A stretch of DNA of 64,000 nt from Pseudoxanthomonas sp. PXM01. Its GTDB lineage: Bacteria; Pseudomonadota; Gammaproteobacteria; Xanthomonadales; Xanthomonadaceae. Shown here piece after piece: positions 43,772 to 52,142 of the stretch. Positions within the stretch are counted from its first letter, which is position 1; the number at the start of each line of letters is the position of its first letter. The stretch spans positions 124,001 through 188,000 of the forward strand of contig NZ_JACVAJ010000001.1 in assembly GCF_014851815.1 (NCBI RefSeq), in the 5' to 3' direction. Made by a program: the position numbers and the translations under genes. The notes below the pieces were generated by a model, which worked only from the letters and a program-made list of their open reading frames with translations, was not told where the DNA came from and made no database searches.

Positions 43772-44733
43772 CACTGGACTCCTTCATGGACCTGGGGCGC
43801 CGGCGGCGCTCCGGGCATGGGCGACGCGGCGTGGGCCGGCAGCGGCGGCAGCGAGATCACTGACGGCGGCGGCGGGGCCTGTTCCTGTGCCTGCAAGTTC
43901 GGTGCCGGACCGGTGGGGCTGGCCAGGATGATCAGCAGCACGCGGCGGTTGGCGTTGCGGCCTTCCTGGGTGGCGTTGTCGGCGATGGGGCGGAACTCGC
44001 CGTAGCCGATCATCGCCAGCCGCTCCGGCGGAATTCCGTCGCGCACGAACAGGTGCACCACGCTGGCGGCGCGTGCCGACGACAGCTCCCAGTTCGATGG
44101 GAACTGCGAGGTGCGGATGGGGCGGTCGTCCGTGTAGCCCTCCACGCGCACCGAGTTGGGCACGTTGCCCAGCACCGCGGCGAGCTTGCCCACGGTCTGC
44201 TGGGCCTGCGGGTCCAGCGCCGCCGAACCGGTGGCGAACAGGATGTCGCTGTTGATCTGCACTTCCAGCCACAGCGCCGAGCGCTTGATGGTGACCAGCT
44301 TCTCGTCGATCAGCGGCGCAAGCGCGCGCTCCAGGTCGTCGGCGATGCGCTTGAGCTCGCCCTGCGCGGCCTGCAGGCCCTTGGCGTCGAGCGACATGTT
44401 CATCTGCGACGCCATCGCCGCCAGCAGGGTGACGTTGGGCGACGGCGAGGGCGCGGAGGGTCCTTTCTTGGCGCCGGACTTGATCGGCGACGGCCGGTCG
44501 TAGTCCGCACCCTGCAACTGGTGGTTGCCGACCTGCACCGGATTGATCGTGCGCGGCGCTCCGCCGAAGGCGGCGGTCAGCGAATCGGCCACCACCCGGT
44601 ACTTGCCCTCGTTGACGGTGGAGATGGCGTACATCACCACGAAGAAGGCGAGCAGCAGCGTCATCAGGTCGGCATAGGGGATCGCCCAGGCCTCGTGGTT
44701 GGCGTGCTCTTCGTGCTTCTTCCTGCGTGCCAT
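43771..44733 (-). CDS. motD: MotD, flagellar stator subunit (MotB family)
   Basis: 320 residues. The cytoplasmic basic start (MARRKKHEEH) is followed by one transmembrane helix with the proton-binding aspartate in AIPYADLMTLLLAFF, a plug/linker, and an OmpA-like peptidoglycan-binding domain (about 160-285: VEGYTDDRPI, NWELSSARA, GYGEFRPIADN, NRRV). The last 40 residues are Pro-rich. It pairs with MotC 18 bases upstream to form a proton-driven stator of the second (MotCD) type used for swarming and viscous swimming in Pseudomonas. Confidence 0.95.
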   Translation of the reverse strand: MARRKKHEEHANHEAWAIPYADLMTLLLAFFVVMYAISTVNEGKYRVVADSLTAAFGGAPRTINPVQVGNHQLQGADYDRPSPIKSGAKKGPSAPSPSPNVTLLAAMASQMNMSLDAKGLQAAQGELKRIADDLERALAPLIDEKLVTIKRSALWLEVQINSDILFATGSAALDPQAQQTVGKLAAVLGNVPNSVRVEGYTDDRPIRTSQFPSNWELSSARAASVVHLFVRDGIPPERLAMIGYGEFRPIADNATQEGRNANRRVLLIILASPTGPAPNLQAQEQAPPPPSVISLPPLPAHAASPMPGAPPAPQVHEGVQ

Positions 44734-44751
44734 CGCCGTCGTCCCGCAGGC

Positions 44752-45492
44752 TCAGTGCAGGAAGCCGGCCAGCTTGGCCTCGATGTTGCGCGGGTTCTCG
44801 CCCTGCGCGATGGCGATCAGGCCCTCGATGATCATTTCCTGCTCGCGGCTGCGGCCGCCGATCACGCTCTTGAGTTTGCTGGCGATGGGCAGGAAGAACA
44901 GGTTGGCCGAGGCGATGCCGTAGATGGTCGCGGTGAACGCCGCGGCGATGCCGTGGCCCAGCTTGCTGGGGTCGGCCAGGTTCTTCATCACCGCGATCAG
45001 GCCGAACACGGCGCCGATGATGCCCAGCGTGGGCGCGTAGACGCCCATCGCCTCGAACACCTTGGCGGCAGCCAGGTCTTGGTGTTCCTGGCCGTTGAGG
45101 TCGATTTCCATCATGTGGCGGATCGATTCCGGCTCCACGCCGTCGACCAGCATCTGCAGGCCTTTCTTCAGGAACGGATCGTCGAGCTGGTTCACCACCG
45201 GCTCGAGCCCCAGCAGTCCCTGCTTGCGGGCGATGTTGCTCCATTCGACGATCTGCGCGACCAGCGCGTCGCCTTCGGTGCCGGGCGGACGGATGATCCA
45301 GCGCACGATCGCCAGGGCGCGCTTGAACACCGGCGGCGGCGTATGCACCAGGATCGCGGCGATGGTGCCGAGGATGACGATGACGAACGCGGCCGACGAC
45401 CACAGCGACGACAGGCCTGCGCCCTTGAGGATGCTGCCACCCACCAGGGCGACCAGCGCCAGCAGAAGTCCGATGAGGCTGAAGATGTCCAT
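44752..45492 (-). CDS. motC: MotC, flagellar stator subunit (MotA family)
   Basis: 246 residues with four transmembrane helices (about 4-22, 30-50, 150-170 and 185-205) and the large cytoplasmic loop between helices 2 and 3 that contacts FliG. Family motifs: GTIAAILVHTPP, VDGVEPESIRHMMEID, and the conserved APTLGIIGAVFGLI helix. First gene of the motC-motD-parC-parP operon, behind a sigma-28 promoter. Named MotC rather than MotA by synteny with the cheA-motCD block of Pseudomonas. Confidence 0.94.
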   Translation of the reverse strand: MDIFSLIGLLLALVALVGGSILKGAGLSSLWSSAAFVIVILGTIAAILVHTPPPVFKRALAIVRWIIRPPGTEGDALVAQIVEWSNIARKQGLLGLEPVVNQLDDPFLKKGLQMLVDGVEPESIRHMMEIDLNGQEHQDLAAAKVFEAMGVYAPTLGIIGAVFGLIAVMKNLADPSKLGHGIAAAFTATIYGIASANLFFLPIASKLKSVIGGRSREQEMIIEGLIAIAQGENPRNIEAKLAGFLH

Positions 45493-45500
45493 GGTCTGAT

Positions 45501-45527
45501 CTATCGGCCCCGTTCAGGTGGACTTGA
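45501..45527 (-). promoter_or_regulatory. sigma-28 promoter of motCD-parCP
   Basis: Minus strand: TCAA, 15 bases, GCCGATAG, 8 bases before the motC start codon and just downstream of a REP cluster. Confidence 0.75.
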
Positions 45528-45540
45528 GGTGCGCTTCCTG

Positions 45541-45704
45541 CAGGAGCGATGTAAGTCGCGACCGGGGTCACACCCGGTTCGTGGTTGCTGTTGTGGGGCG
45601 ATGGCGGCTTTTGTAGGAGCGACGTAAGTCGCGACCGTGATGACGAGTGCGTCCGGCTGCCGCGTTGCGCACGGCGTGCGGTCGCGACTTACGTCGCTCC
45701 TACA
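45541..45704. repeat. REP cluster, three units
   Basis: Three copies of a GTAGGAGCGACGTAAGTCGC-type unit: 45541-45563 (direct, diverged), 45612-45636 (direct) and 45679-45704 (inverted). Each is an imperfect hairpin with a GTAG-like head, as in xanthomonad REP elements mobilised by RAYT transposases. They fill the gap between cheA and motC. Confidence 0.8.
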
Positions 45705-45725
45705 GGAAACCAACCGCACACCGCG

Positions 45726-47468
45726 TCACGCCGTCGCGCGCAGTCCGTCGACGTCGAGGATCAGCGCCATGCGGCCATCACCGATCAGGGTGGCGCCGGC
45801 GTAGCCGGTCAGGCCGCGCACGGCACGCGGCAGGGGTTTGATGACGACTTCCTCGCGGCCACGCACCTGGTCGACGATCAGGCCGAAGCGCTGTTCGCCC
45901 ATCTGCAGCACCACGATGGTGAGCAGCGGCGCCATCACCGGATCCACGCGCAGCCACTGCCGCAGGTCGACCAGGGGCAGGGTGTGGGTCTGGCGGTCCA
46001 GCACGGCCTGGCCGTCGAACCAGCGCAGGCTTTCCGACGGCGCATGCAGCACTTCCATGACGCGCGCCAGCGGCAGTGCGTAGACAGGATCGCCGGCCTG
46101 CACCAGCAGCGTGGGCAGGATGGCCAGCGTCAACGGCACGCGGATGACGAAGCGGCTGCCGCGGCCCACGTCGGAATGGATGGTGATCTGGCCACTGAGT
46201 TCGCGGATGCGCGACTGCACCACGTCCATGCCGACGCCGCGGCCGGAGATGTCGGTGACCACGGCCTTGGTGGAGAAGCCGGCCATGAAGACCAGCTGCA
46301 GGCACTCGTCGTGGGTCAGACGGGCGGCCGCCTCCGGATCGATCAGCCCCTTCTCCAGCGCCTTCGCGCGCAGGCGCTCGGGATCGATGCCGGCGCCGTC
46401 GTCGCGGATCTCGATGGTGACGAAGTCGCCTTCCTGTTGCGCCGACAGGCGCACATGGCCGGCGCGCGGCTTGCTGCAGGCTTCGCGCAGCGAGGGCACT
46501 TCGATGCCGTGGTCGATGGCGTTGCGCACCAGGTGCACCAGCGGATCGGCGAGCGCCTCCACCAGGTTGCGGTCGAGCTCGGTGTCGGCGCCGACCAGCT
46601 CCAGGTCGACTTCCTTCTGCAACTGGCGGGCGACATCGCGCGCCACCTTGGGGAAGCGCGAGAACACCTTGCCGACCGGCTGCATGCGCGTGCGCATGAC
46701 GGCGGTCTGCAGGCGCGCGGTGGCGATATCCAGGCTGCTGACGGCGCGGTCGAGCTCCTCGTCGCGGATGCGGGCACGCAGCGTCTTCAGGCGGTTGCGC
46801 GACAGCACCAGCTCGCCGACCAGGTTGACGATGGCATCCAGCCGCTTGGTATCCACGCGGATGGTCTGTTCGGCCTCGCCGCCGGCCTTTGCGGCCGGCT
46901 TGGGTGCCGTGGGTTTCGCCGGCGTCGGGGCGGCCGCGACGGGGGCGGGGGGCGCAACGCTGGTCGGTGCGCCGCCGCCATGCAACTGGTCGAGCAGGGC
47001 CTCGAATTCGTCGTCGCCGATCAGGTCGCCGCCGGCCTGCGCTGCCGGTGCGGCTGCCGCGACAGGTTTCTGCGCCGGCGTGGGGGCGCTGCCGTGCACG
47101 TCGAACTGCTCGATCAGCGTCTGCGGCGCGTGCGGCGGTTCCTCGCCGGCGCCGACGGCGTCCAGCATCTGTTGCAGCCAGTCCAGCGATTGCTGGGCGG
47201 CGTCGAAGTGTTGTGCTTCCAGTGTCGCCTGGCCCGCGCGCACCAGCCCGAGCGTCTCCTCGGCCGCGTGGCAGAGATTGACCATCGCCTGGATGCCGAG
47301 GAAGCCGGCGCCACCCTTCAGCGTGTGGAAGCCGCGGAACACCGCATTGAGCTGGCCGCTGTCGGACGGGTCGTGCTCCAGCGTCACCAGCTGTTCGCCC
47401 AGCCGGTCGAGGATCTCCTGTGCTTCGATCAGGAAGTCGGCGGCGATTTCAGGGGTGACGGCAGACAT
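45726..47468 (-). CDS. cheA: CheA, chemotaxis histidine kinase (F6-type flagellar cluster)
   Basis: 580 residues. A single Hpt domain with H48 in RGFHTLKGGAGF is followed by an Ala/Pro-rich linker bearing one DLIGDDEFEALLDQLHG motif (148-164), shared with the ParP-like protein. Dimerisation and ATPase domains follow: HLVRNAIDHGIE, RDDGAGID and GRGVGMDVV, then the CheW-like domain ending in LILDVDGL. Order fliA-cheY-cheZ-cheA-motC-motD matches the main flagellar chemotaxis system of Pseudomonas, so it should phosphorylate the CheY encoded at 48294. It is shorter than Pseudomonas orthologues, which have several Hpt-like repeats. Confidence 0.95.
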   Translation of the reverse strand: MSAVTPEIAADFLIEAQEILDRLGEQLVTLEHDPSDSGQLNAVFRGFHTLKGGAGFLGIQAMVNLCHAAEETLGLVRAGQATLEAQHFDAAQQSLDWLQQMLDAVGAGEEPPHAPQTLIEQFDVHGSAPTPAQKPVAAAAPAAQAGGDLIGDDEFEALLDQLHGGGAPTSVAPPAPVAAAPTPAKPTAPKPAAKAGGEAEQTIRVDTKRLDAIVNLVGELVLSRNRLKTLRARIRDEELDRAVSSLDIATARLQTAVMRTRMQPVGKVFSRFPKVARDVARQLQKEVDLELVGADTELDRNLVEALADPLVHLVRNAIDHGIEVPSLREACSKPRAGHVRLSAQQEGDFVTIEIRDDGAGIDPERLRAKALEKGLIDPEAAARLTHDECLQLVFMAGFSTKAVVTDISGRGVGMDVVQSRIRELSGQITIHSDVGRGSRFVIRVPLTLAILPTLLVQAGDPVYALPLARVMEVLHAPSESLRWFDGQAVLDRQTHTLPLVDLRQWLRVDPVMAPLLTIVVLQMGEQRFGLIVDQVRGREEVVIKPLPRAVRGLTGYAGATLIGDGRMALILDVDGLRATA

Positions 47469-47495
47469 GGGAGGACGGGGTACCGTGGCAGGCGA

Positions 47496-47639
47496 TCAGC
47501 GGGAGGGATCGGGCAGGTGCATCGCGTGGGCGTGGCGGCGGCGCAGAAGGCGCCCGACCACGACATCGCACACCAGCAGCAATCCCACGAACAGCAGGAC
47601 GACGGGATGGCGGGAACGGCGGGCGGAAGCAGCGTGCAT
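47496..47639 (-). CDS. Small single-helix membrane protein between cheZ and cheA
   Basis: 47 residues, MHAASARR start, with one hydrophobic helix at about 12-29 flanked by basic residues (RRSR before, RLLRRRHAH after). A GGAG ribosome-binding site sits 7 bases before the ATG. It fills the otherwise unexplained 208-base gap between cheZ and cheA in the cheYZA operon. No family is recognised. Charge placement predicts the C-terminus inside the cell. It may be a conserved small protein or a chance frame; the ribosome-binding site and operon fit argue for a gene. Confidence 0.45.
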   Translation of the reverse strand: MHAASARRSRHPVVLLFVGLLLVCDVVVGRLLRRRHAHAMHLPDPSR

Positions 47640-47676
47640 GGCAGGTCTCCGGTTCCGCAGCGCACGTCCCCCGGGG

Positions 47677-48294
47677 CTACAACCCCAGGCCGGACAGCAG
47701 GTCGTCGGCGTCGTCCTGCGAAAACGCGTTGCGGTCAAGACCAGCAACGGCCGGGCCGGCGAGTTCTGAACCCTTCTCCTGCTTTTTTTCAGGCGGAGGC
47801 AGGCCGAGCGCGCCGAAACCCTCGTGTACGCGGCGCACGATGCCGGCCACGCGACGGATGATCTGGCCGGTGAGGTCCTGGTAGCTCTGCGCCAGCGCCA
47901 TCTCGGACAGGCCCTTGCCGATGCGCTCCACCAGCGCCGCCTGTTCGGCGGACAGCGCGGTGGCCTTCAGTTCGGTCGCGTAGCCGCGGCACTGCTCGGC
48001 CAGGTCGAGGGTCTTGTGGCTGGCCTGTTCGGTCATCTCGACCACGTGGTCCAGGCGCGAGCAGGCGTCGTCGAGTTCGCCGGCATCGGTCGGGGGCAGT
48101 TCGCCCAGCGTCTGCGCGAGCTCGCGCGCCAGGCGTCCGAGACCTTGCATCATCGGCTGCGTGCGCCAGGCGGCGATCGCATCCAGTTCCCGGCGCCAAC
48201 CGGCTTCGTCGCCCTGTTCCAGCGCATCGAGCGCGTGCTGCAGTTTTTCCACCAGCGCCGCGCGCGCACCGGTGGCATCGGCGACGGCGTTCAT
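47677..48294 (-). CDS. cheZ: CheZ, CheY-phosphate phosphatase
   Basis: 205 residues, nearly all helical. The active-site segment SYQDLTGQIIRRV holds the Asp and Gln that position water for dephosphorylating CheY. The C-terminal AFSQDDADDLLSGLGL is the CheY-binding helix, joined by a flexible Pro/Lys/Gly linker. The start overlaps the cheY stop (TGATG). It terminates motor signals in the F6-type system. Confidence 0.95.
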   Translation of the reverse strand: MNAVADATGARAALVEKLQHALDALEQGDEAGWRRELDAIAAWRTQPMMQGLGRLARELAQTLGELPPTDAGELDDACSRLDHVVEMTEQASHKTLDLAEQCRGYATELKATALSAEQAALVERIGKGLSEMALAQSYQDLTGQIIRRVAGIVRRVHEGFGALGLPPPEKKQEKGSELAGPAVAGLDRNAFSQDDADDLLSGLGL

Positions 48295-48692
48295 CAGGCG
48301 GCGGCTCCCAGGCGTTCGAAGATCTTACCCAGCTTCTCTTCCAGCGTCTGTGCGGTGAACGGCTTGATGATGTAGCCGTTCACGCCGTTCTGCGCGGCCT
48401 CGATGATCTGTTCCCGCTTGGCTTCGGCGGTCACCATCAGCACCGGCAGCGTCTTGAAGCGGTCGTCGGCGCGGATGGCCTTCAGCAGTTCGATGCCGGT
48501 CATGCCCGGCATGTTCCAGTCGGTGACCACGAAATCGAAGCTGCCCTGGCCCAGCGCGGTCAGCGCGGTGGTGCCGTCGTCGGCCTCGGCGGTGTTGGTG
48601 TAGCCGAGGTCGTTGAGCAGGTTCTTGATGATGCGGCGCATGGTGGAGAAGTCGTCCACGATGAGGATGCGCATGTTCTTGTTGGCGGTCAC
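48294..48692 (-). CDS. cheY: CheY, flagellar motor response regulator
   Basis: 132 residues from a GTG start ([15 protein letters not shown]) with a GGAG ribosome-binding site 6 bases upstream; the inner ATG at 48674 has none. Receiver-domain residues: [11 protein letters not shown], phospho-acceptor aspartate in [12 protein letters not shown], threonine in MVTAEA, tyrosine in [10 protein letters not shown] (switch residue) and the KPF lysine. The sequence matches gammaproteobacterial motor CheY closely ([10 protein letters not shown]). It binds FliM when phosphorylated. Confidence 0.97.
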   Translation of the reverse strand: MTANKNMRILIVDDFSTMRRIIKNLLNDLGYTNTAEADDGTTALTALGQGSFDFVVTDWNMPGMTGIELLKAIRADDRFKTLPVLMVTAEAKREQIIEAAQNGVNGYIIKPFTAQTLEEKLGKIFERLGAAA

Positions 48693-48767
48693 ATCGAACT
48701 CCGGTAAAGCGTGCCCGGCGAGGGGCAACGGCAAGGCAGGGGCTGCACGCGGCGGCCTACCGGGGCT

Positions 48768-48794
48768 TTATCGGCAGGCTGCGGGGATTCTTCA
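48768..48794 (-). promoter_or_regulatory. sigma-28 promoter of cheYZA
   Basis: Minus strand: TGAA, 15 bases, GCCGATAA (perfect -10). The -35 overlaps the fliA stop codon, so FliA would drive the genes directly behind its own. Confidence 0.8.
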
Positions 48795-49544
48795 GTCTTG
48801 GTCTTCCAGGCCGGCATCGGCCTTCTCGAACACCTGCAGGCGACCGCGCAGGCGCACCATCGCCTGGCCGTGGATCTGGCAGACGCGGGACTCGCTGACG
48901 CCCAGCACCGCGCCGATTTCCTTCAGGTTGAGCTCCTGCTCGTAGTACATCGACAGCACCAGCTGCTCGCGTTCGGGCAACTGACCGATGCACTTCACCA
49001 ACTGCTGGCGGAACTCGCTGCGTTCCAGGTTCTGCTGCGGCGACGGGCCGCCGGTGCGCGTGGTGTTCGGTTCGCCGTGGTCGTCGATGTGCGACTCCAG
49101 GCTCAGCACCTGGCCGCGCGCGGCGTCTTCCATCAGCCGCAGGTATTCCGGCAGCGGCATCTCCATGGCACTGGCCACTTCGGTGGCGATGGCGGCGCGG
49201 CCGGTGCGCTGCTCGATCTCCCGCACGGTGGCGGCGGCCTGGCGGGCGCGGCGGTGCACCGAGCGCGGCACCCAGTCGCCACGACGGATCTCGTCGATCA
49301 TCGAGCCGCGGATGCGGATGGAGGCGTAGGTTTCGAACGAAGCGCCCTGTTCGGCGTCGTAGCTGCGCGAGGCTTCCAGCAGGCCGATCATGCCGGCCTG
49401 GATCAGGTCGTCGATCTCCACGCTGGCCGGCAGGCGCGCCGCCAGGTGATGGGCGATGCGGCGCACCAGGTCGGCGTGCTGGGTGACGAAGTCGTTCGCG
49501 CTGCTGCGTTGCACGGCGCGGTACTGGGCGGCGGCGGTGTTCAT
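48792..49544 (-). CDS. fliA: FliA, flagellar sigma-28 factor
   Basis: 250 residues with sigma regions 2 (DDLIQAGMIGLLEASRSYD, FETYASIRIRGSMIDEIRRGDWVPRSV), 3 and 4 (LPEREQLVLSMYYEQELNLKEIGAVLGVSESRVCQI). RGSMIDEIRRGDW is specific to flagellar sigma factors. It directs RNA polymerase to the twelve TAAA-N15-GCCGATAA-type sites in this window. The start overlaps the fleN stop (ATGA), giving the flhA-flhF-fleN-fliA order. Confidence 0.98.
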   Translation of the reverse strand: MNTAAAQYRAVQRSSANDFVTQHADLVRRIAHHLAARLPASVEIDDLIQAGMIGLLEASRSYDAEQGASFETYASIRIRGSMIDEIRRGDWVPRSVHRRARQAAATVREIEQRTGRAAIATEVASAMEMPLPEYLRLMEDAARGQVLSLESHIDDHGEPNTTRTGGPSPQQNLERSEFRQQLVKCIGQLPEREQLVLSMYYEQELNLKEIGAVLGVSESRVCQIHGQAMVRLRGRLQVFEKADAGLEDQD

Positions 49545-50419
49545 GCGGCCACCCCGCGCTGGATCAGGCGTTCGACGAAGAACTCGACGTTGCCGCGTGC
49601 GCCGACCGGCGGCTGCCAGCGGGCGGTGGTACGCGCGATGTCGGTGATGGCGCGGGCCGACGGGCTGCCCGGGTAGGCCTTCACGACGGGCTGCTGGCGC
49701 TGCACGGCGCGGCGCAGCCAGTCGTCCTGCGGCACGGCGCCCAGGTAGTGCAGGGCGACGTCGCCGAGGAAGCGTTCGCAGACGCGGGCGAGCTTCTCAT
49801 ACAGCTTCCGGCCTTCGTTGGGGTCGCGGACCATGTTGGCGATGACGTGTACGCGGTCCAGGCCGCGCTCGCGCGCCAGCACCTTGATCAGCGCGTAGGC
49901 GTCGGTGATCGAGGCCGGCTCGTCGCAGACCACCACCACGGTGTCCTGTGCGGCCTGGCAGAACGTCAGCACGCTGTCGCTGATGCCGGCGGCGGTATCC
50001 ACCACCATGAAGTCGAGCGCGCGCTGAAGTTCGGAGAACACGTTGACCAGGCCGACATGCTCGGCCGGCGTGAGTTCGGCCATGTGGCGGAAACCCGACG
50101 AAGCCGGCACCACCAGCACGCCCTCGGGGCCTTCCAGCAGCACGTCCTCGAGTCCGCAGCGGCCGGCGATCAGGTCGGCCAGGGTGAACTTCGGCGACAG
50201 GCCGAGCAGCACGTCGACGTTGGCCAGGCCCAGGTCGGCGTCCATCAGCAATGTGCGCTTGCCCATTTCGGCCAGCGACACGGCGAGGTTGACCGACACG
50301 TTGGTCTTGCCCACGCCGCCCTTGCCGCCGGTGACGGCGACGACACGCACGGGATGGAACGCGCCGGGCAACGGCGGGGTGCTGCGGGGGTTGGTCTGCA
50401 GCGGGTGATCAGGCGACAT
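49541..50419 (-). CDS. fleN: FleN (FlhG), flagellar number-control ATPase
   Basis: 292-residue MinD-family ATPase. A 25-residue leader precedes VVAVTGGKGGVGKTNVS (deviant Walker A); LLMDADLGLANVDVLLGL and FMVVDTAAGI complete the nucleotide site. It restricts flagellar number by antagonising the master regulator FleQ and stimulating FlhF GTPase. The gene overlaps the 3' end of flhF by 11 bases, showing translational coupling. Confidence 0.96.
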   Translation of the reverse strand: MSPDHPLQTNPRSTPPLPGAFHPVRVVAVTGGKGGVGKTNVSVNLAVSLAEMGKRTLLMDADLGLANVDVLLGLSPKFTLADLIAGRCGLEDVLLEGPEGVLVVPASSGFRHMAELTPAEHVGLVNVFSELQRALDFMVVDTAAGISDSVLTFCQAAQDTVVVVCDEPASITDAYALIKVLARERGLDRVHVIANMVRDPNEGRKLYEKLARVCERFLGDVALHYLGAVPQDDWLRRAVQRQQPVVKAYPGSPSARAITDIARTTARWQPPVGARGNVEFFVERLIQRGVAA

Positions 50420-52094
50420 GGGTGGCCTCGGTCGAGCAGGGTTCGTCGGCTTCGCGGCGCAGCTGGTCCAGCCGCAGCACGAGGTGGGCGCTGTTGGCGC
50501 GGTGGAGGTCGTCGGGGACGCGCTGGCCGTCGGTCACCCAGGTCATCGGGAGCTGGTGGTCGACCACCACGCTCAGCGCGCTGCCCAGGCGGCCGGTCTC
50601 GTCCAGCTTGGTCAGCACCACGCCTTGCGGCTGCACGGTGCTAAAGCGGCGGACCACTTCGTCCAGGTCGGAGAAATGGGAGTTGGCCGGCAGGCACAGC
50701 AGCGTCTTCACCTGGCCCGAGGCGCGCAGCCAGTTGAGCTGGCCGACCAGGTTGCGGTCGCGCTGGCCCAGGCCGGCGGTGTCGATCAGCACCAGCTTGT
50801 AGTCGCGCAGACGCTCCAGCACCAGCGCCAGGGTCTGCGCGCTGTCGGCCTCGTGCACGGCGATGCCGAGCTGGCGGCCGTAGCCGTGCAGCTGTTCGCG
50901 GCCGCCGACGCGCACGGTGTCGGTGGTGACCAGCGCCACGTCGCGGGCGTTGTGGCGCTGCGCGAAGCAGGCCGCCAGCTTGGCGATGGTGGTGGTCTTG
51001 CCGGCGCCGGTCGGGCCGACCAGGGCGATGACGCCGCCGGTGTCGAGCAGGTCGGTGTCGAGCACCGGCAGCTTCTTCGACAGCAGGCCCAGCATCAGGC
51101 CGCGCCCGCGATGCAGTTCGGTGTCGGCGGGAATCTGCAGGGCGATGTCGCGGGTGATGCCGGCGTCAAAGCCGTAGTCTTCCATCAGCTCCATCGCCTG
51201 CATGCGCACCGGCGAGCCGCGCAGCCGCTCATCGGTGAGGCGGTGCATCTCGCGCTCGATCATCTCGCGCATGGCGGACAGTTCGCCGCGCATCTGCACC
51301 AGCTGCTCGTCGCTCTCTCGCGCTTCCGCGGCGTTGTCGGTGACGACCGTCAGCGTCGGCACGGTGATGGCGGCCGGCATCGGGGCCGGTGCGGCGGCGG
51401 TCACGCGGGTGGCGTGCAGTGCGGCGACCGGTGCCGGTTCGGGTTCCGGCAGCGACAGCGGCGGGGCAATCGAAGGCAGCAGGGCGTCCAGGTCGAGCGT
51501 CTCGTCGATCTCGGCGCGGTGCGAGGCCGGTCGGCGCGGGATCGCGGCCGGCTCGATCCTGGCGACCGGTTCGTTGGCGGGCGCGGCCGGCAGGCAGGCG
51601 GCCAGCTTGGCCGCGAAGGATTCGGGTTCGATCAGTTGCGGTGCGATGTCACGGATGACCGGCGCCGGGATCTCGTCGTGGATCGGCGCGGGCGTGACAA
51701 CCACCGGTGCGCGCGGAGGTGCGATCGGCGCGGCAGGTGCGATCGGGGCGGGCGCCGGCTTTGCGGCCTCGGCGCGCGGGGCGGCGGGAGCGGCCGGCTG
51801 GCGACGGGCGAAGTAGCTGGCCGCTGCTTCGGCCGGCGACAGCGCCGGGGCGTTGGCGGCCGGTGCCTGCGGCGCCGGGTCGAGCAGCGGATGCAGCGGC
51901 GCGGCGGGCGCGGCCGGGCGCATCGCGTCCAGCGTGCGCTGCACCAGCGCTTCGTCATAGTTGCTGGCGGCGACGATCTCGACACCATCCTCGGTGACCC
52001 GGTTGGACAGGATCACCGCGTCCGGGCCGTGTTCCTGCCGGACCATCGCGAAGGCGGTGCGCATGTCGGGGGCGACGAAGCGTTTGATTTTCAT
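50409..52094 (-). CDS. flhF: FlhF, SRP-type GTPase for polar flagellum placement
   Basis: 561 residues. The N-terminal B domain starts MKIKRFVAPDMRTAFAMVRQEHGPDAVIL. A long Ala/Pro-rich spacer (about 75-270) is longer than in many orthologues. Then come the N and G domains with G1 GPTGAGKTTTIAKLA, VTTDTVRVGGREQLHGYG, G3 DTAGLGQRD and G4 TKLDE. It recruits the first basal-body parts to the pole. It follows flhA by 48 bases. Confidence 0.96.
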   Translation of the reverse strand: MKIKRFVAPDMRTAFAMVRQEHGPDAVILSNRVTEDGVEIVAASNYDEALVQRTLDAMRPAAPAAPLHPLLDPAPQAPAANAPALSPAEAAASYFARRQPAAPAAPRAEAAKPAPAPIAPAAPIAPPRAPVVVTPAPIHDEIPAPVIRDIAPQLIEPESFAAKLAACLPAAPANEPVARIEPAAIPRRPASHRAEIDETLDLDALLPSIAPPLSLPEPEPAPVAALHATRVTAAAPAPMPAAITVPTLTVVTDNAAEARESDEQLVQMRGELSAMREMIEREMHRLTDERLRGSPVRMQAMELMEDYGFDAGITRDIALQIPADTELHRGRGLMLGLLSKKLPVLDTDLLDTGGVIALVGPTGAGKTTTIAKLAACFAQRHNARDVALVTTDTVRVGGREQLHGYGRQLGIAVHEADSAQTLALVLERLRDYKLVLIDTAGLGQRDRNLVGQLNWLRASGQVKTLLCLPANSHFSDLDEVVRRFSTVQPQGVVLTKLDETGRLGSALSVVVDHQLPMTWVTDGQRVPDDLHRANSAHLVLRLDQLRREADEPCSTEATHVA

Positions 52095-52142
52095 GGCGTG
52101 CTATCCGGTTCCAGGTCGCGTCGGGTTCTGCTGCTCCGGGTA

